Shown: in pieces, positions 25,836 through 38,648 of the stretch | Position numbering within the stretch: position 1 is the first letter of the stretch | Layout: every line of letters begins with the position of its first letter | Source: Stictocephala bisonia | Lineage: Eukaryota; Arthropoda; Insecta; Hemiptera; Membracidae | Assembly (NCBI GenBank): GCA_035578905.1 | Contig: JAQJVL010002608.1 | Coordinates: forward strand, 25,481 to 89,480 | Reading direction: 5' to 3' | Length of the DNA: 64,000 nucleotides | The notes under the pieces: generated by a model | What the model was told of the DNA's origin: nothing | What the model saw: only the letters and a program-made list of their open reading frames with translations | Database searches by the model: none | Made by a program: the position numbers and the translations under genes

Positions 25836-28694
25836 GTGATAATTTGTCTTTCATTGATTAAGTACAGTTCATCAAAGTTTATTGTTAATTTGTTTGGACC
25901 TATATTATAACGGTATAGTGAGTATTTAAACCTGAATATTAATCTTATTATAGCTTTATACTACAGCCAGAATAGTGTACTAAAAAAAGATTTATGCGAT
26001 TTACTTAAGCTGTTTACTAAATAAAATTCAGTATATTTCTCTGCGAAAAACATAACTATAAATCTGGTTAACAATTTTAATTTTTCGACGGACTGTAATA
26101 TGATTAATTAATTACAATTCTAAATTCAAGTATTTAAAATAAGTAATAAATACATTTAAAATAAGAACTTTGTAAAAGGATATAAAGTATTAATTTTATT
26201 TGGTTTGTAATTTATCTAACCATTATTAATATGTGGATAATAATCATCAAACAAATAAAAAAAATCAATATTATTACACAAAGAAAACTTATCCTTTCAA
26301 TGCAACGTTTGTAGCTGTTTAAAAAGATAAACTTCCAATTAAAAAAAGCTTTTTTTTAAAATATTATAGTAAGGTAAAATAGTTTTCAAATATATAAATA
26401 TTATTTTAAGGTGATATTGTTATTTTTTACTGATACGTATTGATAATAAGTTTTTAATTATATTAGAGTTATTAAATGATTACTGCTTTGCAGTATTTAG
26501 TTAAGATAATATTGGTAATAAACAGGAACAATAAACAGTTCCAAAATGAAGTATTTAGCGAAAGGAAATTTACTTTCAAAAGTGTTTTGTTTTGACGTTT
26601 ATATAAAATTTATCATATCGTACAACAACAAAAATAACTGTATAAACTTGTTATTTATTAATATTGTATAATTATTAAAAATATATTTTATAACGAAAAT
26701 TATTATACCTTCATTTAAAACATTTGTTTTGGGGTAGAACAGAATAATATTTATTCACCATAAAAACGTAATGTAGAATTTTGCAATAGGATTCATTGAA
26801 ATATTCATGTTTATTGTTCATCAATTTACCATTAATTAAAACATTTTATAAAGCAGTCATGTACAAATGTTGTATTGATAATACTATGTTGACAACGTTA
26901 TTTTTTTTCTTTTCTGATGAAAACTAAAGTAAAATAATACATTTTATAATACCTTGGCTCATCATGTACCGTGTAAATAATATTGAGGATATTTATCGTA
27001 TTAATAATACTGGTTTTGGAACAAACACATTTTAAACATTTTTATTATATACATTTATTACAATAATATACAATATTTATCAAATTTTAATTTTAAATTA
27101 CTATTAAAAAAAAAATAAATAGTAATTCCAGGCCTTAGAGAGAAGAAGCCAAGTCTATGAATAATCCACTGTCAGCTTCTTTATACATCAACATTTATCA
27201 AAACGGTTGAACTGTAATTTACTATGCATTGAAAAATTAACTCTTAAAGGAAGCATCCTGGCATGTTTTTAAATTTCCTTCTTGAATATGAAAAGGTGCA
27301 TAATCCATGTAATTGCCCTTTTGTACAATAACTATTTTTGTTTTACCAAATACTTAACTGTACACGTATATGATCTTTAACCTATCGCTTTCAACCAGGT
27401 CTTTATAGTTTCCTCTTTCATTATCTTAAATATCTTAAAACATTTTAAAAGTTCTTTCATACAGTGTGGTCGTATATAATATATTTTAAAGTTAACTTTT
27501 AAAACATATTATTTCAAACAAAAACAACGAAACTTACAAAAACAGTTATCTACGGATACATGTTATTGTTGTTGGTTTTTAAATATGACTTTAATTAAAA
27601 TAATTTTATTATGATGAACTCAATAATATACTCTATTTATGAATACATCCATATATATGTTTGTATTTAAGCAGTATTAGAATTTTTCATGTATTTAAGA
27701 ATCTTTAGAATTACTTATTGTTGATTAATATCGACCATTTGTAATATTTCATTATTTACTTACTAAACAGTAAATACTACCTAAATTTTTATGTACGTTT
27801 ATTTATTTGATATATGTATATTTATTTTAGTTGTTGTTAAAATAAGGTATATAATTTTATATAAAAAAAATTAAAATGATTCGATATAACATGCCCCAAT
27901 AAAGCTTTAAATAACTACTTTTGGGCATTGTATTATTCTATAGTTATTCGTTAATATAAATAAATATTTAATAAGGTTTTATTATGTATCAAATGTAAAT
28001 ATTCTAATAATATTAAATATATTCAGTGAAATTATAAATTCAGATTGACTACTTACCTTATAACTGCTGATTTTTTTAATAGCTGCAGCTTCTGGCGTAA
28101 AATATAACCGCAATTTCAAGGTAAGTGCACTTCATGTTGCACTAGGGTGGAAGGATCTTAAACACAGCAGAATGTTTGTGTCAAAAATATATAAAATGTT
28201 AAAATATCTACTTTATAATGACAACTCACATCAATTGACAAATTAAACTACCTATAGATACTCCATATTTATACTGGGTGTATATATTATTTGTATGAAC
28301 AATTTATTAAATTTATATATATTAAATACAAGTTTAACTTTAGTCTATTAAACTATAATACTATTATTTGGATGTATTATACTTTATTCTAATATGCACG
28401 AATAATAATTTATTATCTAGTTATTATTACATGACGAGTTGCCTTTAAAATGTAGGATTTTATAATAATTGATTGATTTTTAAGCGTTTTGTTCATTGAG
28501 CAAGTTTTAAAAATTATAATTCTTTCTGTTGCTTATTTCAACATAAAATATGTTTCGTTATAAAATAATCATATTTTGACTAATATAACTATGAATATAA
28601 TTTTATAACTAATTTAACGTTAAATATTATTTAAAGGAAAAAATAAAACGTAAAATTATCTTGCACTGAATTGTAAGGTACGTTTTTGTTTACG
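25836..28694. other. AT-rich non-coding stretch
   Basis: About 2.9 kb with no recognisable gene or repeat array; very AT-rich with only short open frames. Confidence 0.5.
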
Positions 28695-28951
28695 TTCGGT
28701 ATCGAATAAATAGTTCGCACACTTGCCAGCTAGGATAGTTGCAGCGGGCTGGGTATAATTCCAGGGGTCGGAGTTAAGGAATTGAGTCGAGGCGAACGAT
28801 TCAGTACTTTTGATCTCAAAAGATCATTCACATGGCACAAGACCACAACTCATCATCACCTCTCGCCTCGAGGTAGGTTGGGACAGTGTGGTGAGGGTAT
28901 AGGATGCTGGAAATGCCGATATTATATCCTAATGTCCTAAAACCCCAAGTA

Positions 28952-29145
28952 CCGCCTTTCACGGCAGTCCAAGGCAAAAGGGGACCTACGGAACCTACCT
29001 ACGCCTGGGCTAAGTCCCGCCTTTCACGGCAGTTCAAAGCCAAAAGGGCACCTACGAAACCTACCTACGATTGGGTTGTCCCGCCTTTCACGGCAGTTCA
29101 AAGCCAAAAGGGGACCTACGAAACCCAAAAGGTACTCGGGCGACT
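28952..29145. repeat. 65-bp tandem repeat, about 3 copies
   Basis: Copies start with ccgcctttcacggcagt at 28,952, 29,017 and 29,081 and continue with aaaagggnacctacg. Periods are 65 and 64 bp; the third copy diverges after about 50 bp. Confidence 0.9.
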
Positions 29146-29574
29146 CGCCTCGCAAATGAAATGATTCAAATTAAAACAAAACTTCTACTTGCAGAATGTA
29201 ACAAACAAAACTAATAATAACGATAGGTGGGTCAGGACCGCTTTTCTCAGCAGTAACAACTTAACCCCAATTAACTCATCTCTGATAACTTAAACTTCTC
29301 CTCTCACACGCAAGCATTAAAAAAAACTACTATATGAATGGCGTTAATAAGCTAATGCACAAAGCTAACAGAAATGGCAAGCTGTAATATGTTGGGACAG
29401 GCCCACTTACCTCGTCGGACTGGCTTCGCTGATAACACTCGAGTTGACTCCCTCTGTGGGTTGCGGTCGGCAGTTTTGGTCTAACCGGCCTGGCGCCTCC
29501 AACCAGTGCAACCCGTAATCTGCAGCAGGCGGCAGACGCGGGAATTTCAAATGTCCTAATTCTCTGTCCGCTTG

Positions 29575-29631
29575 AACTACTCTTCGTTTAACATAAATTA
29601 TCCTTTAAAAAAAAAAAAAAAACTACTCTTC
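29575..29631 (+). mobile_element. 35-bp retroposed insertion with poly-A tail
   Basis: The 11-bp sequence aactactcttc occurs at 29,575-29,585 and again at 29,621-29,631. Between them is a 35-bp insert, gtttaacataaattatccttt followed by an A tract. Direct repeats plus a 3' poly-A are the signature of LINE-machinery (target-primed) insertion of a very short transcript end. Confidence 0.75.
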
Positions 29632-29974
29632 CTGTAGCAACCTTACAGAATATCCACGTGACCGGATGCGCGGGCACAATCGGTTTTTACTTTAAAAATG
29701 ACCCTCGTAGTAATAGTACGAAAACATAACGTCCAAATGTGCCTAGGCCTGTGCGTGGGCACGAGTTGAATATGTACTATAAAAGGCATTTAACAAAGAG
29801 AAAACTACAAATTTACTATATTGTAAAATTAGTAACGATTTTAAAGCATTCACATCTGGATTGAATTAAGTGTCTCGATTTACTATTTAAAGAAGATAAT
29901 ACTAAAATGACCAAGTTTGAGGACCAAAGCAAGGTATCTGCTCAGAGACCGACCGACGATGTCACGTTATCTTA

Positions 29975-29982
29975 TCTGTACC
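29975..29982. repeat. Left target-site duplication of hAT element
   Basis: TCTGTACC, identical to 35,141-35,148 immediately outside the other end; eight bases is the hallmark length for hAT insertion. Confidence 0.95.
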
Positions 29983-30437
29983 CAGCGCCGGATTTCGACA
30001 ATTCAGACCCCTAGGCTCCACCTGTGGTGCGGGCCCTGTGGTCACGGTTTGGGGGATACTCCTCATATAAAGGGGATCCGAGGTCCCTCCCTCTGGGAAA
30101 ATTTGAAAAACTGCGTGCAAACAGTCACTTTATAGATACATTTGCGTTATATATCCTGTATTGTCTGGTCTGAAAATTAATGCTTCATCATTTATTATAC
30201 AATGTTTGAACCCAAATGCATGAGATAATTCAAGATATTAGAAAACTTTAATACTGTTTTACCTAAGGTTATTAAAAAAAAAGACAGGAATAGATATAGA
30301 TAGAAGTAGAAATAAATTCAACTTTTGAATAATTTAATGTACATTAGTACGGCAACAAGAAAATTACAATCAATATTAAGTACTTATATGAATAGATATT
30401 AAGTCATAAATAAAATGTAAAGTAAATAATGTTCATT

Positions 30438-32801
30438 TCAGTCACTCTTGCTGATTGGTTTCCGTCTAAGCTTCTCCGCAATGAAGACATTAATGACGTT
30501 CTCATATTTGACTTGTCTCAGAATGTCATGTTCTAAGCTAAGCAAAGCCAAAACGTTTAGCCTGTCTTCTGACATTGAGGTTCGGAGTCTGTTTTTGATC
30601 AGCTTTAGCTTAGAGAACGATCTTTCGGCAGAGCAATTAGTCACCATCAATGACAGATACATTCTTAATGCCACTTCTACATTAGGAAAGCAATCTTTTA
30701 CATTATTTTCTAAAATAAGTCGATACATCCACCTTTCTTTACTAATGGGCTTTTCACATTTTTCATATTCATTTTGAAACTGGGTGGAAAAATTCTTGAA
30801 TTGTAACACTTCGTTTCCCAATTCTTCTTCTAGATCTTCGTTGTAGCATTCTACTAACAATTTGCTTGATAATAACATCTCATCGTTAGATAGCGTATCC
30901 AATCTGTTAAGGAATCCAAACCTCGCGTCGATAAGTTCGTATGCTTGAAGCCTCTTTGTCAACGCACCCTCAAGTTCGTCTATGACGGTAATGAAGCTTT
31001 GGGTCCGGAATGTATCAGATGGAGCTAGGTCAACCCCCGGAGCTTGTACACAGTCAAGAGGAGCTAAACGTACATTGGGTTTCCTTTTACGTTTAGACTC
31101 AACTTCATACTCTAAACAATCAGTTAATTTTATGGCTTTCTGTTCATACTCCTTGAAACATTCCCGTTTGGATCGAATCAATCTTCTCAAAGATTTCAAC
31201 ATTGATGCAGCTGTATTCACGTCAATTCTAGGGTTTTGTAGAGATTCACTAGTTTTGTTAACTTGGCCCAAAACATCGTCCCAGAAAATGGCATACAAAC
31301 CTGTCTCCAACTTGTTCATTTTTCGAAGCAAACCCAAAGCAGCCACCCTTGATATTCCAGAATCCTCTGTGTCTTCTGAAATTTTCACCAGTGCCTGCTT
31401 TATTTCTTGATATCCACGCAAAAGAGCTTTGGTGGCATCGGCTCGGCATGACCATCGTGTTGTTGTTGTCCTTTTTGGCACAAGAACATTTTTTTCAGTT
31501 TCTGCTCGTTTCAAGCATTCAGTTAGAATCTTGTATCTGTTGGTTGAGGCAGTGAAATATACAAATATCTCTTCCAAAAAATTGAAAAAGCTTACAGCAT
31601 TAGGACAATAACCAGCTGCAGCTTGTAATACCAAATTCAATGAATGTCCAGCACAAGGTATCCATACTGCCAAACTGTTTTCTTCTAAAACGAGTGCTTG
31701 CAACCCGTTATACTTTCCACTCATGGCAGAGGCATTGTCATAAGACTGACCACGACAGTTTTTTATGTCCAGATCATTTTCTTTCAAAAAGGTACATAGT
31801 CCATTAAACATGTCGTTTGCTTTGTGTCCTTGATTAGGCATAAATGTCAAAAATCTTTCAACAGGTGTGAAATCTTCCAAGTACCTAAAAACCAAGCTGA
31901 GTTGGTCAACATGACCTTCATCGGGCGTTGAATCTAGAGATATTGAAAAATATTTACACTTTTTGATTCGAAATAAGATCTCATCGGACACTTGTTTCCC
32001 TATTATATTTACAACTTCCTCACATATTGTAGAAGATAAGTAGTTGGTGTGACCACTTCCGCGGTTTCCATGAGTTTCAAGGTGGCCTCTTAAAAATTCA
32101 TCATGTTGTGCTAGGAGCTCTAAAATCCCCAGGTAGTTGCCATTTCGTGGTGATCCAAGGGTTTCATTCTCTCCTCGAAACGCCAAACCTCTTTCACTTA
32201 AAAACACTATAACACTTATCAATCTCTTTAGGACCTCCCGCCAGTACTTTTCTACTTTTTCCGCTTGATGGGTAAGCTCCTTATCTATTTGACCTAGTCT
32301 TTTGGTACGTCCTGCATAATCAATAACAGCATTTAAATGAAGTTTAGATGTTTCATGCTCAATTAGGCGTGCTGAAGCATTTTTCCAATCACTATATCCA
32401 CCATGAGTTAATAAAGAGCGTACCGGGGAGAACAGTTTGCAGACATAACAGTAAACGTGGCCATCGCTGGGAGAAAAGCATAGCCAAGAGCGTTTAATGG
32501 TTTCACCATTTCGGGTTTTTCGTATAAACATATTTTTGTGACATTTCCTTACAAAACCCTTCTCGCATCCCTTGCCCATATCGGACTGTTTGACAGACTT
32601 GCGTTCAAATAGATCCTCGTCACAATTTTGAAGCAATCCGGTGCCCATTGTAACACAACGGTCGATGTCACTTTGTGTAAGCGCTTCCGGCCACTGTCCA
32701 ATGTCAGTGTTTGACAAACAACTTATTTTCGGAGCAGGCGCAGGATCAAATTGAGCAGAATCTACGAGGGCTCTGGGCACCTCCTCAGGCGTTTTTGGAA
32801 C
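30438..32801 (-). CDS. hAT transposase, exon 2 (TTF-type zinc finger, RNase H-like core, dimerisation domain)
   Basis: This exon supplies 787 codons with no internal stop. In order it shows a TTF-type zinc finger (CYVC, then HETSKLHLNAV), a DUF4371-type catalytic region with SISLDSTPDEG, the second catalytic aspartate region GQSYDNASAMSGKYNGLQ, the hAT C-x2-H motif IPCAGHSLNLV, a long helical insertion, and the C-terminal dimerisation domain VTNCSAERSFSKLKLIKNRL. The enzyme would cut and paste the surrounding element in the nucleus. The open frame runs upstream to 33,020, but that part is I/F/Y-rich intron. A splice acceptor (ttacttccAG) ends at 32,802 and the exon begins GTT CCA in phase 0, matching the donor after exon 1. 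The family resembles ZMYM1-like proteins of animal genomes. Confidence 0.93.
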   Translation of the reverse strand, partial: VPKTPEEVPRALVDSAQFDPAPAPKISCLSNTDIGQWPEALTQSDIDRCVTMGTGLLQNCDEDLFERKSVKQSDMGKGCEKGFVRKCHKNMFIRKTRNGETIKRSWLCFSPSDGHVYCYVCKLFSPVRSLLTHGGYSDWKNASARLIEHETSKLHLNAVIDYAGRTKRLGQIDKELTHQAEKVEKYWREVLKRLISVIVFLSERGLAFRGENETLGSPRNGNYLGILELLAQHDEFLRGHLETHGNRGSGHTNYLSSTICEEVVNIIGKQVSDEILFRIKKCKYFSISLDSTPDEGHVDQLSLVFRYLEDFTPVERFLTFMPNQGHKANDMFNGLCTFLKENDLDIKNCRGQSYDNASAMSGKYNGLQALVLEENSLAVWIPCAGHSLNLVLQAAAGYCPNAVSFFNFLEEIFVYFTASTNRYKILTECLKRAETEKNVLVPKRTTTTRWSCRADATKALLRGYQEIKQALVKISEDTEDSGISRVAALGLLRKMNKLETGLYAIFWDDVLGQVNKTSESLQNPRIDVNTAASMLKSLRRLIRSKRECFKEYEQKAIKLTDCLEYEVESKRKRKPNVRLAPLDCVQAPGVDLAPSDTFRTQSFITVIDELEGALTKRLQAYELIDARFGFLNRLDTLSNDEMLLSSKLLVECYNEDLEEELGNEVLQFKNFSTQFQNEYEKCEKPISKERWMYRLILENNVKDCFPNVEVALRMYLSLMVTNCSAERSFSKLKLIKNRLRTSMSEDRLNVLALLSLEHDILRQVKYENVINVFIAEKLRRKPISKSD

Positions 32802-33734
32802 CTGGAAGTAACCAATTACAGTTAGACTATTGTCAAAAAAAAGAAAAGAAAAAATGTAGTCTATTACAAAATTACTAAAATATTCAAATAAATGTTCCAT
32901 ATAATTTACAAATAAAATAAAAAACACTACTGCATAAAATTTAACATAATATGTTAAAAGTACTGAGCTTCTGACTGTATTGATGTGTAATCCTCGGTAT
33001 CCAAAACCTATCAAAATCATTTAAAAAAAATCATATGACAAAAATTTTCAAACAACTTTCAAACTGACAGTTTGCAAATATTTAAGGCTGGATTTCAAAC
33101 TTAATTTGAGGGTTGTAAAACGTGTTAGCTATTTAAAAGGATATTAAATCCACACTAAATGTGCAAAACAAACCCCTCCGTGCGGTTGATACTGAGCTTA
33201 TTTTTAAATGTAGGCAACAAATCTTTTTTTACCAATGGCAAAATAAATAAATTTACTACTAACTTGGATTTAAATTTTTTTTGGATTTATTAATTAATCA
33301 AACATGTGGTCAATTGTCAAAGTTTCCCAGCGAAAACACCTAATAATTTCGTTAATAAGAAATCAGTTAAAATGTTTAATATGACACCCAATTTATTTTT
33401 AAAAGTTCAAAAATGTAGCCGTGATATGCCGCCGTGTGAAAGAATGTACTAATTAATTGGTAATAGTGCAACTCAAAATTTTACGCAGAGAATTCATTCG
33501 TGGTTTGTAGCCAACAGTTCGACTATTTCTACTGACAATGAACACAAAAATATCTGTTGAAATCTTCCCTCCAAGTTTATTTATTTAATTCTATTCAAGG
33601 GAGGGGGTGGCTGTAGTACTTCGACGCAGATTTCAGCTGTGGCCGCACTTGATTACTAGATCCTTGCTCTGCCACCACTTAGAAAAATATTGCTTCTACA
33701 ATTCCAAAGTACAAAAACATGTTAAATAACCCAC

Positions 33735-34020
33735 CTCTGCTTCTTTTTCGGCATCCGTTTGATTTCCGAGCTGTCGGGTATTCCCATTGGTAATTGGCAC
33801 ATCTACGTCGTCAATCACGATGTCGTTGTTTTTTGCTGCTTCAGAAACAGACGTTGATGGTGTTGCATGGACATTTTTTATAAAATCAGTCATGTGACGT
33901 CATGACTAGGACCTCTGCATTCTTTTTCTCCTTTTCTTTAGCAATCTTCCGTTTTGCACTGCCGCTTTTGAAAACCTCTTTCGTTTTATGGCGATTATTT
34001 TGTGTTTTATGACGGTCCAT
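33735..34020 (-). CDS. hAT transposase, exon 1 (one frameshift)
   Basis: Starts at an ATG at 34,018-34,020 (MDRHKTQNNRHKTK) and continues with a basic KSGSAKRKIAKEKEKKNAEV stretch typical of the N-terminus of this transposase group. At about 33,890-33,900 the frame changes: the first frame stops soon after VLVMTSHD, while the downstream frame continues with TDFIKNVHATP and ends ...DAEKEAE at a GAG|GTGGGT donor (intron from 33,734). The exon length of 286 bp, one more than a multiple of three, fits a single-base indel. Phase 0 at both splice sites supports the intron. The frameshift could be real inactivation, a sequence error, or bypassed by an alternative start. Confidence 0.75.
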
Positions 34021-35140
34021 AGTAGAATCTTGCTGAAAAGAAAAAATACTTGCATTCGCATGTATCTCGTAAATGAGAAGCATTCAGTTAAAAAGGTATG
34101 TAAATATAATGAGTTTTTTAGGATAATATTTTGTGAGTTTTAAAGTTGAAAATAAATCTGCATGTGTTTAATACTGTAAATAAATACAAAACACCAACTA
34201 GGTTTAAAATACTGCCGCGAAAACGGGACAAGTTGGCGTCCCAAGAATTTGGTCGAGACCCTCTACAACGGGACGTCTAGTCACCTTTAATATAAGTAAA
34301 ATATATTAATTAACAATTAATGGTAGGCCCACGGAGAAGATAATCAAATATTCTATTAATAATTCTATTGGTGCAGTGTGCAGAGTGGGCCGTAGGCCAA
34401 TCCGCGATTAATGAAGATATAATTTTAAAATTTTTTGAAACCCCAATTAACTTGTTTAAATTTGTTTTGACATTATTGGAAAATAAACGTATACATGAAG
34501 TTGTTGAATTTATAACAAATTCTAAACTGAGCTATACATATTTAAAATATGACTTACCTTTGTAATGTTATTTATTTAAATAATCCCGCTATAGCCTTCT
34601 CTGGACAAACTCACTGAGCACACATTTGACAATCACAGAAACAGACTTAATAACTAGTTTGCACCAACTTAACACAAGTAATCATTAGTGTGAGGAGTAG
34701 TAATGTAGCACTACGCTGCTAACGCTATGTGTCTTGTTAAGACAGATGACAAGATATTAGTGGTGGGAGGGGAAGTCACAGACAAGTACCAACACGAACC
34801 CTAGTTCGCTAACTCGCCACACGTGGGCGCGGCAAACGGTCGCTGCCCACTGTTCATATCGGCGTGAGATGCTTTAAACCGCAGAAAAATACTACTTTCT
34901 CTGTGTTCAAATTAACTCCAACCGCTTTTCTCAAAATGTCACCATCAGTGCACTTACACATTCACTTGTTCTGTACATTTACAACCAAGGCCATGTCTTT
35001 TGTATGTAGATAATAGAACATGACCAGTAATATAATTTTTGTAATGAAAGTTGTTTAAGAGTAAAGTTGTGGTGCGGGCCCCTTTGTGGCGCGGGCCCCT
35101 AGGCGCGCGCCTATGTCGCCTGTGCTTAAATCCGGCCCTG

Positions 35141-35148
35141 TCTGTACC
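35141..35148. repeat. Right target-site duplication of hAT element
   Basis: TCTGTACC directly after the terminal ...GGCCCTG, matching 29,975-29,982. Confidence 0.95.
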
Positions 35149-37850
35149 CGGACACAATGACGCGCTCTGTCATCTCACTCCCAATAGCCATTAACGATTC
35201 AGGTAATGGTATTTTTTTAAAATAAATTCAGTTAAAAATTTTGAAAACCTCAAGTATCAGGAGTTCAGTTCTGAACAATAATGCTGAAAACGTAATGCGA
35301 GGTAGGTTTTGAATAAGTTCTAATTACGCAGTCAGTTCTAATAACCATTTGTTTATTTTTGGAGTGAAATATATATGTTCTAATAGTTTGATCATGTCAT
35401 TAAAGATTTTTATGCTAATTTATTTTACCTTTTCAATATGTTTTGCTCATATTTTTTTTCAAACATTGGTCCACAGTCCTCTGTCACCTGGTAGGCTGCA
35501 TAGAGTTCCTGATACCCTAGATATAGTATTAGTATAAATGCACAGTATAGTTTATTTACGAGGTTTCAAAAAAGAAGTGATCCCATGGCCAGAATATATT
35601 ATGACTGGAAATTGATTGGCCAGAATATAAGTTAATAGAAATATAGAATAAAGGTTCTCAAACATTTTTAATTTAAATAATAAATAGTTAACACCGTCGT
35701 ATGCTCATAAAAATATTTGTAATTTGCTAATCCATCAAATGTATACGTTTTAAATTAAATAAAAAATGAGTTGTATTCATATATTTCTAACGTTGACTTT
35801 CGTTTATGATCATAAACAATTAAGAATTTTATTATATTGAGTCCAGGAATCCAGCCAACAATGGTACTCGTAGATAGATAAATGCGATTAGTGTTACTAT
35901 AATGGGTTAACTGATACGGCTGTCAGTGACACTCCTGGAACGTTATTACATGGAACAGTTACTGACAACCGTAAAACTGCTGGAGGTTATTGCAGAGTTA
36001 ATAGCTCCTCGTATCTAGTCGTTTGATCTGGCAGTAAAAAGAATGTAGCAATAAATACTGCCAACATTGTGCTAGTGCAGGATGAGTAGCACAGTTTACG
36101 TTGTTTGAGATAGATGGCAACTAGAAATACTATGAAAATTAGATAGTTAATTGCAATCATTTGCAAATAAATTTTTAATATTTAAGAATGATTAAATCCT
36201 CACTTTTTAGGTAATAAAGGATGTTTATTTCTCAATTTTAACATACGTATACTAGCCTTTATGAATTGAAGACTCGAGATAAATTATTTCCAGTAAGAAT
36301 AATCCTAGTGTTTAATGTAATTAATTGTAGTAAACATATGACTTAAGAGGTATATACTATTACTGAAAATAATTTTTAATCGATTCTGCTGTATTTATAT
36401 TGTTAACTTTAAATAAATTTTACTAAGGGTTTATATACATTTTTGAACAAAAGATTTTATTTTGTTATTATGTTTTTACGCTATCCCTTGATTTAGTTAA
36501 TATGTTATTATTATTTGTTAAGTTGATATTATTTTGCGGTGTTTTTTAATCTCTCTAGCATGTAGCTATTTGAGAGATCAACTTATTTTATCATAATGAA
36601 ATATCTTTAAAATATGAGTAATCTTAAAGTATTTTTTGTAATCTAACAAACAAAACAAAACTAAATAAATATATCAACAAACACGAAGGAAACATAGTTA
36701 AAGGAAACCAAACAACATTTGTTATTCATTATAAAAGTCAATTTTATTCAAAAATGTATTTTTTTATATCAATAATACTAATTTTTATTTTATTTTGGAG
36801 TTTATCTCAATTAATTGTTTGATTGTTTAAAACTTCCTTCTGGATCACGACTGGTAGTCCCAACTTCACATGAACCTCAAAGAATTAAACAATAACACAA
36901 TGGAAATAAACAAATAAATAATGTACATAACTATATAAAACAAATATACTATACATCTGTAACAAATAAACCATATTAAATACTATATGGACTACGAACA
37001 ATTAAAAATAAAAAAAAATAAATAAAACAAATGAAATCAACGACATGTTTACAGTTAAAGAGTGTTTTCAAAAAGATTACATTAACATAGAATTTAATTT
37101 TTCCAATGTGAACAATGCATGATTCACTTATAATTATCTAAAAGAATTAAGCATTACACTTAATATTTTAGTTTATTTACCTTTCAATCTACTTTTTACA
37201 TATGATTATATCTTAAATACTTTTATTAAAACAACGTTAGAATTTATTAAATGAGACTTAAACTTAATGAGATTAGTCCTAAACTAACAAAAGAAACTTA
37301 ATTTTAGTGGTATCACACAGTTAGATATTCCAAGATTTTTCCTAGTTTGGTAGAAAATGCGTCACTAGTTTGTACCAACACATGCTACCCACAAACAAGT
37401 AGACATATATAACTAGTGTTTATAAATGTCCCAATGCACATTTTTACATAAATGATATCGTTAGACGTAAACATGTTTAACAGATAAATATACGTAATTA
37501 AATAAATTACGCCATTTTCAGAACAAAAAGGCAAAAAAGATAAAGAGGAAATTACAAAAACCTTTCACGTTCTCTGGCTTTACCTAACGAAGTTTTCTTT
37601 TGGACTCCAATAATGTATTTGGGATCAAAACAATTAAATACTTTACTTGTTTTACACATATAATCTTTCCACGTCCTTACACCAGAGGCTATGGGAATAA
37701 TTCAGCTCTAAATACAATATTAATGATATTTTATCTCTACTACGTACTGATGTTATTGTAATTTTAATACGCAATTACAAGTAAATATGCCACAATTTAT
37801 TAAGAGAAGTTATTTGTGATCACTTCATTTTATATACATAGATTGAAAAG
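35149..37850. other. AT-rich non-coding stretch
   Basis: No gene is recognised. ccagaatata occurs twice near 35,588 and 35,619. The block at 35,840-36,110 is somewhat GC-richer without an open frame. Confidence 0.45.

Positions 37851-37852
<2 letters not shown>

Positions 37853-37916
<64 letters not shown>
37853..37916. repeat. (AT)n microsatellite, about 32 units
   Basis: An uninterrupted AT dinucleotide run of 64 bases, self-complementary and able to extrude as a cruciform. Confidence 0.99.
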
Positions 37917-37919
<3 letters not shown>

Positions 37920-38640
37920 AAAATAGTTCCTTAGTTAGAATGTTACGTCAATTAGAAATACAATATAAAACTTACACTACAAAAATTAATTACAATATAA
38001 GGACAATTTGAGTCTTCCTTAGTTATTCCCTCTGATCTGAGGATGGCAAACGTTACTAATCGGAGTCTACCACCATTATATTTTTAAATATTTGTTTTTA
38101 TATTGTAATACATTTGAGTATTGTGAAATTTAATTGTATAGTAATTATTTGTACACAGATGTATTTAAATAAATAACTCACACTATTTAAAGTGAGAATA
38201 ACATACCTAGAAACAAATATTTAATATTAAAGGGGTTTGATCGAAAATCATTTTTAAATTTTTTTTGAATAACATTGTTAGTATCAGTATAAGTAATAAA
38301 TGTGGTACAAGAAAATTTCTAAAACATTTATTTGTGTATATATGGTTGTCCAAAGTTAATAATTTGGAATTGTTGGTGCATAACCCATGACCAAACCATG
38401 TTATATATTTTATTAATATTTTTAGAATATAGAGGACAAAATATACTAACAAACCTAATAAACATATAGTAAATCTAAAAAAAAATTGTTAATGTTTACC
38501 AATAATTTTTATACAGTATTTATTCAAATTCAATAATCAACTTTAGCTAACAAAGTAGATTATTAATATATAATTATATAAAACTGATTGCTAAGGTTTA
38601 CTGTAAATGAGGGAGTTATGTCCATCTGTCGACTTTGTGG
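37917..38640. other. AT-rich non-coding stretch
   Basis: Nothing recognisable on either strand. Confidence 0.4.
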
Positions 38641-38648
38641 AATGGGGC

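Larger units (their letters stand above)
28695..29760 (-). other. GC-richer block with a minus-strand splice-donor-like site
   Basis: Composition changes abruptly at about 28,695 and returns to AT-rich near 29,760. On the minus strand CGAG|GTAAGT ends a GC-rich segment at 29,411, and on the plus strand GAG|GTAGGT lies near 28,872. No long coding frame is seen. It could be a promoter with a non-coding first exon, or part of an unrecognised element. Confidence 0.3.
29983..35140 (-). mobile_element. Complete hAT transposon (ZMYM1-like transposase), 5,158 bp
   Basis: The left end reads CAGCGCCGGATTT and the right end, on the minus strand, CAGGGCCGGATTT: terminal inverted repeats with one mismatch in the first 13 bases. 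Both ends also have inner GGGCCC and GTGGTGCGGG segments near 30,030 and 35,075. Perfect 8-bp duplications flank it. The only coding content is the minus-strand transposase, exon 1 at 33.7-34.0 kb and exon 2 at 30.4-32.8 kb. Remaining stretches (29,996-30,437; 32,802-33,734, the intron; 34,021-35,127) are non-coding. Intact ends, perfect duplication and a nearly open transposase point to a recent insertion. Confidence 0.95.

Noticed and set aside
30448..31611. Plus-strand frames of up to 142 codons
   Set aside because: They lie opposite the hAT transposase exon and have no domain of their own.
32802..33020. N-terminal 73 codons of the long transposase frame
   Set aside because: Composition is I/F/Y-rich intron and a good acceptor with matching phase lies at 32,802.
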